From: Candidatus Aenigmatarchaeota archaeon | GTDB taxonomy: Archaea > Aenigmatarchaeota > Aenigmatarchaeia > QMZS01 | Reading direction: 5' to 3' | Length of the DNA: 39,900 nt | NCBI GenBank assembly: GCA_003663295.1 | Contig: QMZS01000001.1 | Span: forward strand, 1-39,900 | In this document: positions 23,788 to 34,087 of the stretch, in pieces | Layout of the letters: every line of letters starts with the position of its first letter | How positions within the stretch are numbered: position 1 is the stretch's first letter | Notes under the pieces: generated by a model | The model's input: only the letters and a program-made list of their open reading frames with translations | Databases searched by the model: none | What the model was told of the DNA's origin: nothing | Position numbers and translations under genes: made by a program

Positions 23788-26388
23788 CTATATCTTTTCT
23801 GTCTTTATGTGATTTGCTAAATCTATAATTTTGTCCTTTTTTAAATAGACCAACATACCCAATCCAACGATTAAAAGAATAAATAAATCAATCAAATAAT
23901 TTGATTCCCCTGGTTTCGACGAATTGCATATTAAAGAAGTTGGATTGCAACCATATTCGCATGTCTGAACTGCCATCCATTTGTTATCTTTACATTCCTG
24001 CAATATATTCCCCAAACATATCTTGTCTCCTTCATCACATATTTTTTCAGGTATTTCCCGTTCTTCATCCTCCACTTCAATAATAGATTCCCCTAAACCC
24101 TCTGCATAAAATTCCACAGAAGTATCATTTATTAACCCAACATCTTTCTCCCCGAAAACTTCGTAAGTTATAACGATTTCATTTCCTTCGCTCAATTCTG
24201 AATAAGTGAACAGATATTCCGGGTCTTCCTCAACAATTTCTATTGTTGCTCCTAAAGCTGTCACTGTAATTAAATCTGTTGAATTTGCAAATGTTTTTGG
24301 AATTTTTTCATATATCATGAAATTATTCACGGTTTCATTTCCCTTATACTTAAGCTTCATTGATAACCTTGACTTATTTTGCTCTATCTTGAACTCTCTT
24401 GTTGCTTCAAAATTAGATGTAATACTCTCAGATAATCTTAACATATTCTGCCTTGCCTGTTCGCTCATTTTTCCCTTTGCAAGAACTTTCTCAATTGCTG
24501 CTTGCAATTTTGTATTATTTCTCAAACCAACACCGGGAATTAAATCTAATTTCTTTGTTGCATTTTTCAGTTTCTCTTTTTTTGGCGGAGTGTAAGTGCC
24601 TCCTCCTGTAGAACCTCCATTATTATTTCCTCTTTCATCGTTAGCAGCCACATCAGCAATATAATTTGTGTTATTTGAAATATTCATAACATTTCCTGCA
24701 GTATCATTGCACCTCACATAATAGGTTCCTGAACTATCTGAATTATAAGTGAATACTCTTGAATGAATTGTTGTTCCTGATGAATCAAATGTGCCCATAG
24801 AAGAATAGTTTGTCTCATTTGAAATAGTGGTATATCTGCAAACAGCATATTCATCGGTTGTCACTGAAAGTGTTATTGTAACTGTACTGGTTCCTGTGCC
24901 TGAGGTTGCAGTTGATATATTTGTTATTTCAGGTTGCAGGGTGTCATTTACAGTAAAATTGTGGTGGAGCTGCGTGCTCTGGTTGTTTAAATCCGTGCAG
25001 TTTATTGTCAAGTTATAATATCCATTACCTATTTCCCTAAAAATATCTGCATAAATCCCAGAAGTTCCAATCCAAGTTAAACTATCATTTGTTATTGTTC
25101 CATTTTTAATGGTGTCGGTTCCGTTTGTAAGATTAAACCAGCAAAAGTCCTGTTTTGGATTTGCTTCTTTTGCCGTGAAATTAAAGTTAAAATAACTGTT
25201 GGTTACAAGACTCTTATTTACAGGGGTTGTTATATTTAATGTTGGCGATACAGTATCATTACCCAGACCTCCTCCTGACAAATGAGGTGTGTATAGAGTT
25301 ACATTTGTTGATGTATTTAGATAACACATTGTGGTTAAATTAATCTGGTTTGGTCTTAATCCATTTGGGCAATAACCTAATTTGTATATTTCATCTCCAA
25401 TATCATCGGCTATATAAAATACATCCAGACCAGCTACATTCTGGTTAATAAATATACTTGCTCCATTTTCAAAATTGGTTGAATTAAGAAAACTTGTTGC
25501 ATTAATCAATAATACAAAAATTGTGAAGTTTGCGCCTGCGTTTAAACCAGCATTGGTGGCTTGTGTTGAAGAAATATTTACAACAGAACTAAAATCTGTC
25601 TGGTTCCAGTTGGCATCAAGGCCTGTGAAATTGGGAATTGTTATTGTAGCGCCTGTTCCTGAAACATTAAGTTCAAGTTCCAAACTGAGTGTTTTGTTCA
25701 GATATTCCAATCCAGTGAGATTTGTTCCATTATCTGTTTTTAGGACCGCATCCAGAATGTTTGAATCAGATTCTATTGACTCCATCTTTTCTGTTAGATT
25801 TTCCATTGCATTTATTTTGATATTGTAATTGTAATTTATCGCATTGCCTGCGTAATCCACTGCACTAAATTTAAGTATATGGAATCCTGCATCAACCACT
25901 GCAAAGAATGAGTTGATGTTCTCTGAAGTTTCATTAACTATTATTCCTGAATCTATTGAAAGATTTGTAATACTAAGATTAATCTCAGTTACAGTCCAGT
26001 TTATTGTCAGATTTCCATCAGCATTGGTTATCTCAACAATTTCTGTTAAGTTTAATGATTGGTTATTTATATTTACTCCTGAGATTAATGGATTTGTTGT
26101 GTCTAATGTTATTATTCTTGTTTCTGTCCGGTTAATATTCCCAAAAGTATCATTTGCTGTTGCGTTCAGGTAATAGGTTCCATCAAACAATCCTGTGAAA
26201 TTGTGGAAGAATCCTGTTGAACTTGTATATTTGTAGAGTAAATCTGTTGAGTTATATAAATAGATTGTTACTTCATCCAAGCCTGCTCCTGGATCGCTCG
26301 AGGTTACATTTGCCTCCAGGTAATTTTGCGAGTGAGATCCTGGTGCTGTGATTGGGTTTATGAAATCTATTTGTTGCGAAGTTGCATC
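23788..26388 (-). CDS. C-terminal part of giant surface protein, downstream of in-frame TAG
   Basis: The frame continues from the gene at 26389-31386 after a single TAG (26391-26389), reading DATSQQIDFINPITAPGS and on. No ATG lies near its beginning (the first start-like codon is TTG at 26280), so it was originally one protein. It contains repeated Ig-like/adhesin modules rich in N-x-S/T sequons, a GGSTGGGTYTPPKK linker, a Cys module (ICDEGDKICLGN...CEYGCNPTS), and a terminal membrane helix (YLIDLFILLIVGLGMLVYL) with a Lys-rich tail. It should anchor the whole protein at the cell surface. Confidence 0.75.
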   Translation of the reverse strand, partial: DATSQQIDFINPITAPGSHSQNYLEANVTSSDPGAGLDEVTIYLYNSTDLLYKYTSSTGFFHNFTGLFDGTYYLNATANDTFGNINRTETRIITLDTTNPLISGVNINNQSLNLTEIVEITNADGNLTINWTVTEINLSITNLSIDSGIIVNETSENINSFFAVVDAGFHILKFSAVDYAGNAINYNYNIKINAMENLTEKMESIESDSNILDAVLKTDNGTNLTGLEYLNKTLSLELELNVSGTGATITIPNFTGLDANWNQTDFSSVVNISSTQATNAGLNAGANFTIFVLLINATSFLNSTNFENGASIFINQNVAGLDVFYIADDIGDEIYKLGYCPNGLRPNQINLTTMCYLNTSTNVTLYTPHLSGGGLGNDTVSPTLNITTPVNKSLVTNSYFNFNFTAKEANPKQDFCWFNLTNGTDTIKNGTITNDSLTWIGTSGIYADIFREIGNGYYNLTINCTDLNNQSTQLHHNFTVNDTLQPEITNISTATSGTGTSTVTITLSVTTDEYAVCRYTTISNETNYSSMGTFDSSGTTIHSRVFTYNSDSSGTYYVRCNDTAGNVMNISNNTNYIADVAANDERGNNNGGSTGGGTYTPPKKEKLKNATKKLDLIPGVGLRNNTKLQAAIEKVLAKGKMSEQARQNMLRLSESITSNFEATREFKIEQNKSRLSMKLKYKGNETVNNFMIYEKIPKTFANSTDLITVTALGATIEIVEEDPEYLFTYSELSEGNEIVITYEVFGEKDVGLINDTSVEFYAEGLGESIIEVEDEEREIPEKICDEGDKICLGNILQECKDNKWMAVQTCEYGCNPTSLICNSSKPGESNYLIDLFILLIVGLGMLVYLKKDKIIDLANHIKTEKI

Positions 26389-29300
26389 CTATGTAAACTG
26401 TCTTATTTCACTTAATGTGTTTGCGTAATTGTCCGAGGCATTTACTTTCCAGTACCAGATTCCATCTGTTAAACCTATTGTTTGGTATTGCTGGTTTCCT
26501 GTTGAGGACTGGTTGATTTGGGTAAAATCTGAATTGTTTGAAATATAAATTGTATGGGTCAACGGGTCGTTGTCAGGGTCTGTTGCATTTATCCATCTCA
26601 ATATTGGTTGTATTGATGTGTTTGAGTTATTTGTGTAGGTTAATATCGGCTGGGTTGGCTGAGTGTTTACAACGGTGAAGTTCCATATATCCGTTTGATT
26701 TTCATTTCCTAAACTGTCGTTGAACCACCAGTACCAGTTTATTATTTGTCCTCTTGTTGCGGTTATTGTTTTTGCTTCTGAAATTTCTGTTCCTGATATC
26801 CACGTTTCTGCGGTGTTGTTTGTCCAATGGGTTCCATTGTTGAATGAAAAAATATTATATCCTCCGGCTGCGTTGTCATTTAGAGTGACGTTGAACTGAA
26901 TTGATTGCTGTGTTTTTGCGGTGGATGAATTGGTTTTGTTATTCAACCAAATTGGGGGGATTATATCATCAATATTTATATCAACCGAAGCATTTGCAGC
27001 ACTATTACCTCCATCAGTCTGAGTGGCATTAACAAAAATACTGTTTGTAATATTGTTGCCTAAAGTAAAAGCCGTCATATTAACAGCAAATGAAAATGTA
27101 TTGTTGGGTTGTACCACAGCACCATTGGTTACATTAAACCAACATACCCAACCCAGGCCTGTAGAGCTTTCAGTAACATTCGAACTATTAAATGCAAGAT
27201 AACCACTGTTAAAAGTATCATTTACATTAACCAGAGTAATATTCTGATCATCATTGTTTGTTATATTTATAATATATTCAACAAAATCTCCAATTCCATA
27301 GACCGAATTCAATGCGGTCTTGGTGGCTGTAAAGTTAACTTCTCCCGCGATTGTGCCCGTTCCAGTAACCTGCGGACCAACTCCTGAGAAATGCGGTATT
27401 TTAATCCAAATAACCTTACTTATCATATCTTTGTAACACAAACCTGTTGAAAGATTTTCATCTGTTTCTGAACATACAACTCCAGTCCCATTTAAATAGG
27501 CCTCATATGAATTGTTCAGGTAATCTCTATAATCTTCTAAATTCTCATTATTTTGTATATTTTCTATTGTATCCCCTGCGCTCGCATTCCAGATGGTATT
27601 AAATTCATTATCATACAAAAGAGTAATATTGACAGTTATAATTTTATCTGAAAGAGAATCCGCATAAGGCATACTGATTAAAACTTCATCATATATCTCA
27701 GGACCCTTGCTTCCAAATTTCCATGCCGCTTCCATATCACTGCCTGTAGAATTTTGTGAAAATGCTGCGTCAGGAGGACCGGAAGCAAGCAAATCAGTTT
27801 TTACATAATGAACCGATATATTACCGCTTGTAATCCTTAAACTAATATCCCCCATCAATATTGCCTTTAAAGGTGAAAACTTAGTATCATTCATATCACC
27901 CACCATATTGCATCCCTCCAGTGGATTTGGAACATCACAAGTAGAATTTGATTTATAGAAATCCATCGTTATGGATAATGTTGCATTTGGGTCATCGGGG
28001 TCAAAGGGGTCAAATCTGCTCAAAGTTATATTGCATTCACCATCCTTACATTTTATTGTAGATGTATTGCTTGAACCATTTAACACATTTGCGCTAACCG
28101 GTGCTGAAACAGGCGCATAGCTTTGGGAATATATGGTGAGTTTTTTTATTCCTTCCCCTTCAATTAAAGGTATTGTAAAGGCTCCATTTTGTGAATTAGT
28201 CATCCGCATATATTCATCGCCATCAAGTTCCATTTTTATATCCACAAATGCATTTTCATCACGCAACACACACCCATTATTTATCAGATTAAACCTAACC
28301 GCAGTTGTATTGACAACTACAGTGCTATTCCAATCAGCTGAAATATTATTAGAAGAAATTGTTTTACTCACACCGCCAATCAATTTATTTAAGGTGAAAT
28401 TATATTCAGATACACTAAAATTCTGTCCTTCAGAAGATAATTTAAAATAGTCCAGATAATAGGTATTATTTTTCTCTGCAAAAGCCATTAACATAATATC
28501 AGAATGCGCTTCTGTTGCAGGAAGATAGACCGAATACTCACCTGAAGATTTATTGTAGAAATCATCATATTGTGTATCATTTTTTGGCCATCTATCCATC
28601 TGTCTTAAATTAAATGGTAATATATCCTGATCAAAGATCATATTTCCCGCTCCAAGCCTATAAGGTATGATCCATAAATCAGTTAAATTCATTATGTCAA
28701 CCTTCCCAGTTAATGGAGTTAGGTTCATGGCAGAAGATATAATTGCATCAATAACATGAGTACCATTTTTTATTGTGCAGGTTGCATTAACACCTGTAGT
28801 ACTCAAATCATAACCTGTTGAGTTACAAGTAGAATTAATACTTTCAAAATCAACATAGATTGGGAAAGACGCTTCCGGGAAAATCATTAAAGAATAATTT
28901 CTGTCGCGCGGGGCTGAGAAATATCTTTCTATTGTATTTGAAGAAAATTCGGATGAAACAGGGAATCCCATTTTTTTATCTTTAAGCCCATAACTGAACC
29001 CTATATTTGTCCAGTTAAATTCGGGCTCCCAACCAGGACATTGAGGGCCCGGACAGGTTTCATTAGTATTATTTGGTTCTGACCTATAGTCATGACCTCC
29101 AACATGGATATGGAAAGTTATAGCCGGCTTTAAATATATTTCTGGATTATTCAAACCAGAATCTGACCTTAATTCTGATTCTGGAAGATCGGGCAGACTT
29201 GGTCCTACATACATTGCATAATGATTTTCTGAATCATTATATTTAGTCGCGGTTAATCTGTAAAAAATAGAACCTTCGCCACCTGGACCTCCGGGTCCTC

Positions 29301-31386
29301 CGGGTCCTTCATCTAAAGATGCATTGAGACCAGGCACATTTGTAATATTAAATATCCCATTTTCAAGAGTATTGGCTAAAAAATTACCTAAAATAGTATC
29401 ACCCTGTTGTCCAAAACTTGAAGCAACAATGGAAGCAACAGCGCCACTTAAGGGATTGCCATTTATATCATATATTGTTCCATTATAAGAAAAAGTTGTT
29501 GTTGTAAAAATAGTTAAATTCATGTCATCAATCATATTTTCACTCCCAGAAATAACCTGAAATAAATCAGAACCATATGAATCATTAGAGGATATATTAA
29601 CTACAAAATTTTCTGGTCCTCTGCCGCAGAAAAATGTGCTATTACTCTGATTTGACTGCCAAATTAATTCATCTCCCTCCACACTAAAAGTATAATTATC
29701 TGAAGTGGAATTATTGTAACCATTAAAAGTAAAATTAGAATTTGGCAATATTATGGTAAGATTATCTAAACAAGATTGTTCCCCAGCTTCACGATATATT
29801 GAAAAATTTATCAATTTCCATTGATCTTTTATTAAATAAGGTGAAACAATATTAGATTGCCATTCATTTAGACCCTTCTCCCAATCATCTTCAGGTCCTG
29901 GTCCCGGTCCTTCACCATGAATGTTAAAATCAAATCCCCAATTGTCACTGACATAAACGGTGCCATTTGTTGCATTCACTATTGCAACATTAGAAGTTTC
30001 CATACACTCATCAATTGCTGTAAAATTAACATAAATTGTAATGTTATCGCCTGATTCAAGGGGGGTTCCATTATCAATACTTATCCAGTTTATTTGTCCT
30101 GGGTATATTTCATTAGGCTGCACACTTGCCCATGTATAGGTTATATAAGAGGCATTATAAATATCAGTAAGATTTATTTCAGTAAGGTTTTCAAAACCAT
30201 CATTTGTTATAGTTATAATAAACTGAATGGTGGAATTTATTTCATAAGGTGGTGGTGTTGTGTCTTGTTTGTTTACATTAACAGAAACCTCCTCTCCACT
30301 AGCATTAACTATAAAAGTCCAATTTTCCAACGCGCCTGTATCATTGTTGGACTCGTTTCCAATATCCCAACAAAATACATTCCAGGAATAGTTTCCATTT
30401 GATAAATCTAAGCCATAACCTGTTAATCCATTTGCACCCGCAGTTCCACTATCAACCTCATAACCAGAGCTGTTCCACACAGTTTTTGTGCAATTAGTAT
30501 AAATATTTACAGTAAAATTAAGGGAAAAATAAGATATGTTTATAGTGGAATTATCTTCAGGCGCAAGCAGGGTTACGTTTACAGGGATTTGTTCTTCACT
30601 TGCGTTTACTGTAAAAGTCCAATTACTTTCATTCCCCAAAGCCTCATTTGAACTATTTCCCGCATCAACACAATAAACATTCCAGGAATAATTTCCATTA
30701 TCCATCTCATTTATAATAAATTTCATAAGTCCGCTGCCTGTTGAATTTCCAGTGTCGATTTCTGCACCACTGCCATTCCATACCTGAATGGTGCAATTAG
30801 CCTGAATATTAACATTATAAGTAAGGTTGAAAGTGCTTACATTCATTATAGTTCCATTTTGGGGTGAAAGTAAAGTAATATTGATTGGGGTAAAACCCCT
30901 GGCAATAAATTGTGTTGTATTTACCAAACTCATTGTTCCATTATTGGCATATATTGTGAAATTAAATTCTCCTGACAAATGAGTTGGAACTTGGAAATTA
31001 AAACCAAACCATGCGGTGCCATTTAACTGGTTTGAAGTGTTTGTCCAGTTCAGTAAATTGGTTGTATTTTCAAATAAAGAAGTCCAGTTTGTGTTTTCTG
31101 AACCTATAAAAATACTTGAAATGTTTTCAACACTCCCTGTAGTATTCACAAAGATTTCAGAAACATTTTGATTTTCAGTATTTATTATAAAATTAAATGA
31201 ATATCCCTGAGAAACATTTATTTGAGTCATGTTGTTTGAAGAAATATCACTTCCATCCAAAGAGATATTTGTTATATTGACTGCAAGAACAATAACCGAC
31301 AAACAAATCAAAGTTAAAATAAACAGACCAGAGATTGCCAACTTTTTTGAATTTCTTATTTTTAATCCGCTTAATGAAAACAACAT
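26389..31386 (-). CDS. Giant secreted surface glycoprotein, N-terminal part
   Basis: 1665 codons. A signal/anchor helix (ISGLFILTLICLSVIVLAV) follows a basic N-terminus. Tandem modules around 170-360 share NGNYSWNV(Y/F)C endings; a DUF11-like module (VEYIINITNNDDQNITLVNV) is near 1400. Dozens of N-x-S/T sites imply heavy N-glycosylation. A Gly/Pro-rich stretch (GPGGPGGPGGEG) is a flexible linker near 690. It ends at TAG with the same frame continuing for 867 codons, total 2532. Likely an S-layer or adhesion protein; start context AATATTATG. Function inferred from architecture only. Confidence 0.8.
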   Translation of the reverse strand: MLFSLSGLKIRNSKKLAISGLFILTLICLSVIVLAVNITNISLDGSDISSNNMTQINVSQGYSFNFIINTENQNVSEIFVNTTGSVENISSIFIGSENTNWTSLFENTTNLLNWTNTSNQLNGTAWFGFNFQVPTHLSGEFNFTIYANNGTMSLVNTTQFIARGFTPINITLLSPQNGTIMNVSTFNLTYNVNIQANCTIQVWNGSGAEIDTGNSTGSGLMKFIINEMDNGNYSWNVYCVDAGNSSNEALGNESNWTFTVNASEEQIPVNVTLLAPEDNSTINISYFSLNFTVNIYTNCTKTVWNSSGYEVDSGTAGANGLTGYGLDLSNGNYSWNVFCWDIGNESNNDTGALENWTFIVNASGEEVSVNVNKQDTTPPPYEINSTIQFIITITNDGFENLTEINLTDIYNASYITYTWASVQPNEIYPGQINWISIDNGTPLESGDNITIYVNFTAIDECMETSNVAIVNATNGTVYVSDNWGFDFNIHGEGPGPGPEDDWEKGLNEWQSNIVSPYLIKDQWKLINFSIYREAGEQSCLDNLTIILPNSNFTFNGYNNSTSDNYTFSVEGDELIWQSNQSNSTFFCGRGPENFVVNISSNDSYGSDLFQVISGSENMIDDMNLTIFTTTTFSYNGTIYDINGNPLSGAVASIVASSFGQQGDTILGNFLANTLENGIFNITNVPGLNASLDEGPGGPGGPGGEGSIFYRLTATKYNDSENHYAMYVGPSLPDLPESELRSDSGLNNPEIYLKPAITFHIHVGGHDYRSEPNNTNETCPGPQCPGWEPEFNWTNIGFSYGLKDKKMGFPVSSEFSSNTIERYFSAPRDRNYSLMIFPEASFPIYVDFESINSTCNSTGYDLSTTGVNATCTIKNGTHVIDAIISSAMNLTPLTGKVDIMNLTDLWIIPYRLGAGNMIFDQDILPFNLRQMDRWPKNDTQYDDFYNKSSGEYSVYLPATEAHSDIMLMAFAEKNNTYYLDYFKLSSEGQNFSVSEYNFTLNKLIGGVSKTISSNNISADWNSTVVVNTTAVRFNLINNGCVLRDENAFVDIKMELDGDEYMRMTNSQNGAFTIPLIEGEGIKKLTIYSQSYAPVSAPVSANVLNGSSNTSTIKCKDGECNITLSRFDPFDPDDPNATLSITMDFYKSNSTCDVPNPLEGCNMVGDMNDTKFSPLKAILMGDISLRITSGNISVHYVKTDLLASGPPDAAFSQNSTGSDMEAAWKFGSKGPEIYDEVLISMPYADSLSDKIITVNITLLYDNEFNTIWNASAGDTIENIQNNENLEDYRDYLNNSYEAYLNGTGVVCSETDENLSTGLCYKDMISKVIWIKIPHFSGVGPQVTGTGTIAGEVNFTATKTALNSVYGIGDFVEYIINITNNDDQNITLVNVNDTFNSGYLAFNSSNVTESSTGLGWVCWFNVTNGAVVQPNNTFSFAVNMTAFTLGNNITNSIFVNATQTDGGNSAANASVDINIDDIIPPIWLNNKTNSSTAKTQQSIQFNVTLNDNAAGGYNIFSFNNGTHWTNNTAETWISGTEISEAKTITATRGQIINWYWWFNDSLGNENQTDIWNFTVVNTQPTQPILTYTNNSNTSIQPILRWINATDPDNDPLTHTIYISNNSDFTQINQSSTGNQQYQTIGLTDGIWYWKVNASDNYANTLSEIRQFT

Positions 31387-31541
31387 AATATTAGTTTAAT
31401 ATATTTATAATTAAAAGTATATTTTAAAGGATATATGATTTTATTAATAAAAAATAATTAAATATTTTATTAAATTAAAGCCTTGCCGAATTAAATTGGT
31501 AATTGCATCAAATTTCCAATCGCATCAAGTTTATAAAAGTT

Positions 31542-33062
31542 CTATAAATTTTTAAATCTCTCAATAACTCTTTCCCTTCCAATCGCATCAACCAGCATTG
31601 CAATCCTTGGTCCTTGTTTCCTCCCAATCAAAACCTGATAAATTAACTGGAAAAATTCTTTCCCTTTTGGTTTTACAATTCCAAAAATCTGCTGTTGCAA
31701 TTCATCAGTTGAACTATTTTTTTTTAGAAGTTCCATAATTTCTTTTAATCCTTCTCTCTGGTCTTCTGTGATTTCCACTTTATTATCAACAAGTTGAATT
31801 TTAACAGTTTCAGGGGCGTATTTCTCAACCCAATTCTCCACTTTTTTTGACCTTTCAATTGCCAGCTCCAGATCAATTCCGTCCATCTCAATTCCCCTTT
31901 CCTTCATCATCTTTGAAATATAATTTTTCAGTTCTGATTTTTGAACAACCTGAACTAATAAAACAAGTTCTGAAAAAGAAACTCTTTTTGGACAAGTTTT
32001 ATACTCTTTGATTCTTACTAATTCATATTTTCTTTTTAAATCCTCATCAGTTTCTTCAAGACCAAAATAAATTCTCTCGCACTTGTCAAACTCATTGTAA
32101 ATATTGTAAACATCCAAATCAAACGGAATAAATATTGTTTTATTTAATCTCTGCGCATAAATAAATCTTACAACTTCGGGTTCATAGATTTCAAGCAACT
32201 GCGAAACTGTCGCTATGTTTCCCTTTGAACTTGACATCTTTTCCTTCTGTCCTTTCAAATGAATGAATTCGTACATTGGACCAACTGGAGGATTATAACC
32301 AAAAATTTCTTTTGAAATTAAAACTCCTGTGTCCCACGAACCTCCTTTTGATTTGTGGTCTTTTCCAGAACTCTCAAAGTCAACTCCATAATAAGCCCAT
32401 CTTGCGGGCCAGTCCACCCTCCATTTAATATTCACAACATTGGTAACTTCCCTAAAATCAATCTCGTTTTCATTTCCGCAGGAACAGGTGTAAGATATTT
32501 TATAACCTCCAAGATATTCTATTTTTGTAAAATCCTTCCCGCATTTTTCGCAATAAGCTCCCACCGGAACCCAGCCATCAGCCAAAGGTTCTTTCCTAAA
32601 TTTATTAAGAAGCTCTTTTATTTTTTCTGTTTTTTCCAGAGCAATTTTTATATTCTCCGCGAAAGTTCCTTTCCCATATAACTCCGCGGCTCTCAGATAA
32701 ACAGGTTCTATATTTAATTGTTTCATCTCCTGAATTATCAAAGACTCAAAATGTTCTGCGTAAGAATTATGGCATCCCCAAGGGTCGGGAACTGCGCTCA
32801 GAGGCATTCCCAAATATTTCTCAAATTCTTCAGGAACTCCTTTAGGAACTTTCCTGAATCTATCAAAATCATCCCAAATATACAAAAACTTCGCAGATTT
32901 GCCTGATTTCAAAATTGACTGATAAACAAAATATTGGGTCATTATTTCCCTTGCATTCCCTATATGAACCACTCCTGAAGGGGTAATACCGCTCTCTACA
33001 ATATAATCTTCCTTAGCTCCTCGTTCTATAACCTGCTTCGCAAAATTATCCGCCCAGTGCAT
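31542..33062 (-). CDS. lysK: Lysyl-tRNA synthetase class I
   Basis: 506 residues. Class I motifs HIGN at 33-36 and KMSSSKGN about residue 280, with a zinc-ribbon-like insertion (CEKCGKDF ... CSCGNE). Class I LysRS is typical of Archaea and unrelated to the class II catalytic fragment at 9979-11010. Length and motifs are complete, so this is probably the working enzyme. Monocistronic. Confidence 0.94.
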   Translation of the reverse strand: MHWADNFAKQVIERGAKEDYIVESGITPSGVVHIGNAREIMTQYFVYQSILKSGKSAKFLYIWDDFDRFRKVPKGVPEEFEKYLGMPLSAVPDPWGCHNSYAEHFESLIIQEMKQLNIEPVYLRAAELYGKGTFAENIKIALEKTEKIKELLNKFRKEPLADGWVPVGAYCEKCGKDFTKIEYLGGYKISYTCSCGNENEIDFREVTNVVNIKWRVDWPARWAYYGVDFESSGKDHKSKGGSWDTGVLISKEIFGYNPPVGPMYEFIHLKGQKEKMSSSKGNIATVSQLLEIYEPEVVRFIYAQRLNKTIFIPFDLDVYNIYNEFDKCERIYFGLEETDEDLKRKYELVRIKEYKTCPKRVSFSELVLLVQVVQKSELKNYISKMMKERGIEMDGIDLELAIERSKKVENWVEKYAPETVKIQLVDNKVEITEDQREGLKEIMELLKKNSSTDELQQQIFGIVKPKGKEFFQLIYQVLIGRKQGPRIAMLVDAIGRERVIERFKNL

Positions 33063-33345
33063 AAATTTATCTAATAATTATAAACTCCTCAATATTTATT
33101 TACATTTATTATTGAGTTCTATTTTTTCCGAGAGAATGGATTGAATTATGTGGAAATATCTTCTGCATTCCATATTTCAAACATGAATGTGTCAAATTCT
33201 CCTTATTTTCCTGTTTTCAAAGACAATAATTTTGCATTTTTTATCTATTTTATGACCAATTTATAATTTCAATATTTTTAAACATGAGTCTATAAATTTT
33301 CCGTTAGTTTCTGCGACTTAAAAATATATAGCTTACAAGCTTATC

Positions 33346-33729
33346 TCAATACACTCCTCCGCTAAACCAGATATTTCTTGCTTCTTCTACTTCTGATTTA
33401 TTCACCTCATTGGAATCAGCTTTCCATCTGGCTATGAATGACATTAGTTCGGGCATGTCAATTAGATTGTCATGGTTGGTGTCTGCTTTGTGCCCGCTAC
33501 CAATTGAAAAAGTAATATTCCAGTCATTTTCATTGTAATAGCCGTCAGTGGAATTGCATCTTATGTAATAGATATAAGTATGGGTGTTTTCCAAGTCAGT
33601 AACCAAAGTAGAATGATTTGTTGAGTTGGTGTTTGTGAAATTGAATTCCAGGTCTGTATAATTTGTGTTTGAGATATTGGAATATCGGCAGGTTGCGTTG
33701 ATATTTGTTGTCAAGGATTCTAAAATCAC
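33346..33729 (-). pseudogene. Surface-protein fragment with dockerin-like C-terminus
   Basis: 127 residues from a GTG. The C-terminal part HKADTNHDNLIDMPELMSFIARW is a dockerin/EF-hand-like calcium loop, and the preceding part (CRYSNISNTNY, YYIRCNSTDG) resembles modules in the giant surface protein. There is no signal peptide. The frame is open upstream only to a TAA at 33780, and an 8-base G-run (complement of 33767-33774) lies there. It is most likely the tail of a broken secreted protein. Confidence 0.6.
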
Positions 33730-33948
33730 AACAGTATACTGATAAGCTGCATTATATTCATCATCGCCCCCCCCGATTTAAATTTAATTGGGAAAATCTC
33801 AAGGTTCTCATAATTATATTTTCATTTATATGAATTACTCAATTAAGCAGAGTTCTGGATATATCAATAAAACCAAGTGTCATTTACAAACAAATAACCC
33901 AAGATATCATTCTATAATTAAATACTAAATTATGGGCCTGTAGCTCAA

Positions 33949-33981
33949 TGAAACTGTAAACCAGATAACAGTTTTGGGCAA
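33949..33981 (+). other. D-loop intron of tRNA-Arg (33 nt)
   Basis: Internal stem AAACTGT/ACAGTTT is a perfect 7 bp (33951-57 with 33968-74). BHB: bulge AA^T (33947-49), central helix GCTC (33943-46) with GGGC (33976-79, one wobble), bulge AA^T (33980-82). A direct CAAT repeat flanks the intron. Confidence 0.8.
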
Positions 33982-34026
33982 TTGGATAGAGCACTGGACT
34001 TCGGATCCAGGTGTTGGGGGTTCGAG

Positions 34027-34087
34027 TGAGCCCTTTATTTTAAAAAGAAAAATAATTAAATGCAACGAAAAGAAAGGTCTCTGAAAA
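34027..34087 (+). other. T-loop intron of tRNA-Arg (61 nt)
   Basis: BHB: central helix TTCG (34021-24) with TGAA (34082-85), bulge AG^T (34025-27), bulge AA^T (34086-88), inner stem GAGCCCTTT/AAAGGTCTC with one mismatch. Outer helix is the T stem itself. Splicing between positions 59 and 60 gives TTCGAGT. Confidence 0.8.

Noticed and set aside
26280..26282. Independent start of the C-terminal surface-protein half
   Set aside because: The only start-like codon is TTG inside a module, and homologous-looking sequence continues upstream to the TAG.
1714..26391. Reassignment of TAA or TAG as sense codons
   Set aside because: TAA, TAG and TGA all end intact genes here at expected lengths (for example EF-1alpha TAA, thioredoxin TAG, phosphomevalonate dehydratase large subunit TGA), and the CYTH gene also has a frameshift. 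Mutation or error is simpler.
23901..30402. Plus-strand reading frames opposite the surface glycoprotein
   Set aside because: Shadow frames with biased composition reflecting the Asn/Thr-rich opposite strand.
33063..33345. Possible gene in the spacer after class I LysRS
   Set aside because: The 283-base stretch is AT-rich with stops in all frames and no RNA-like fold was noticed.
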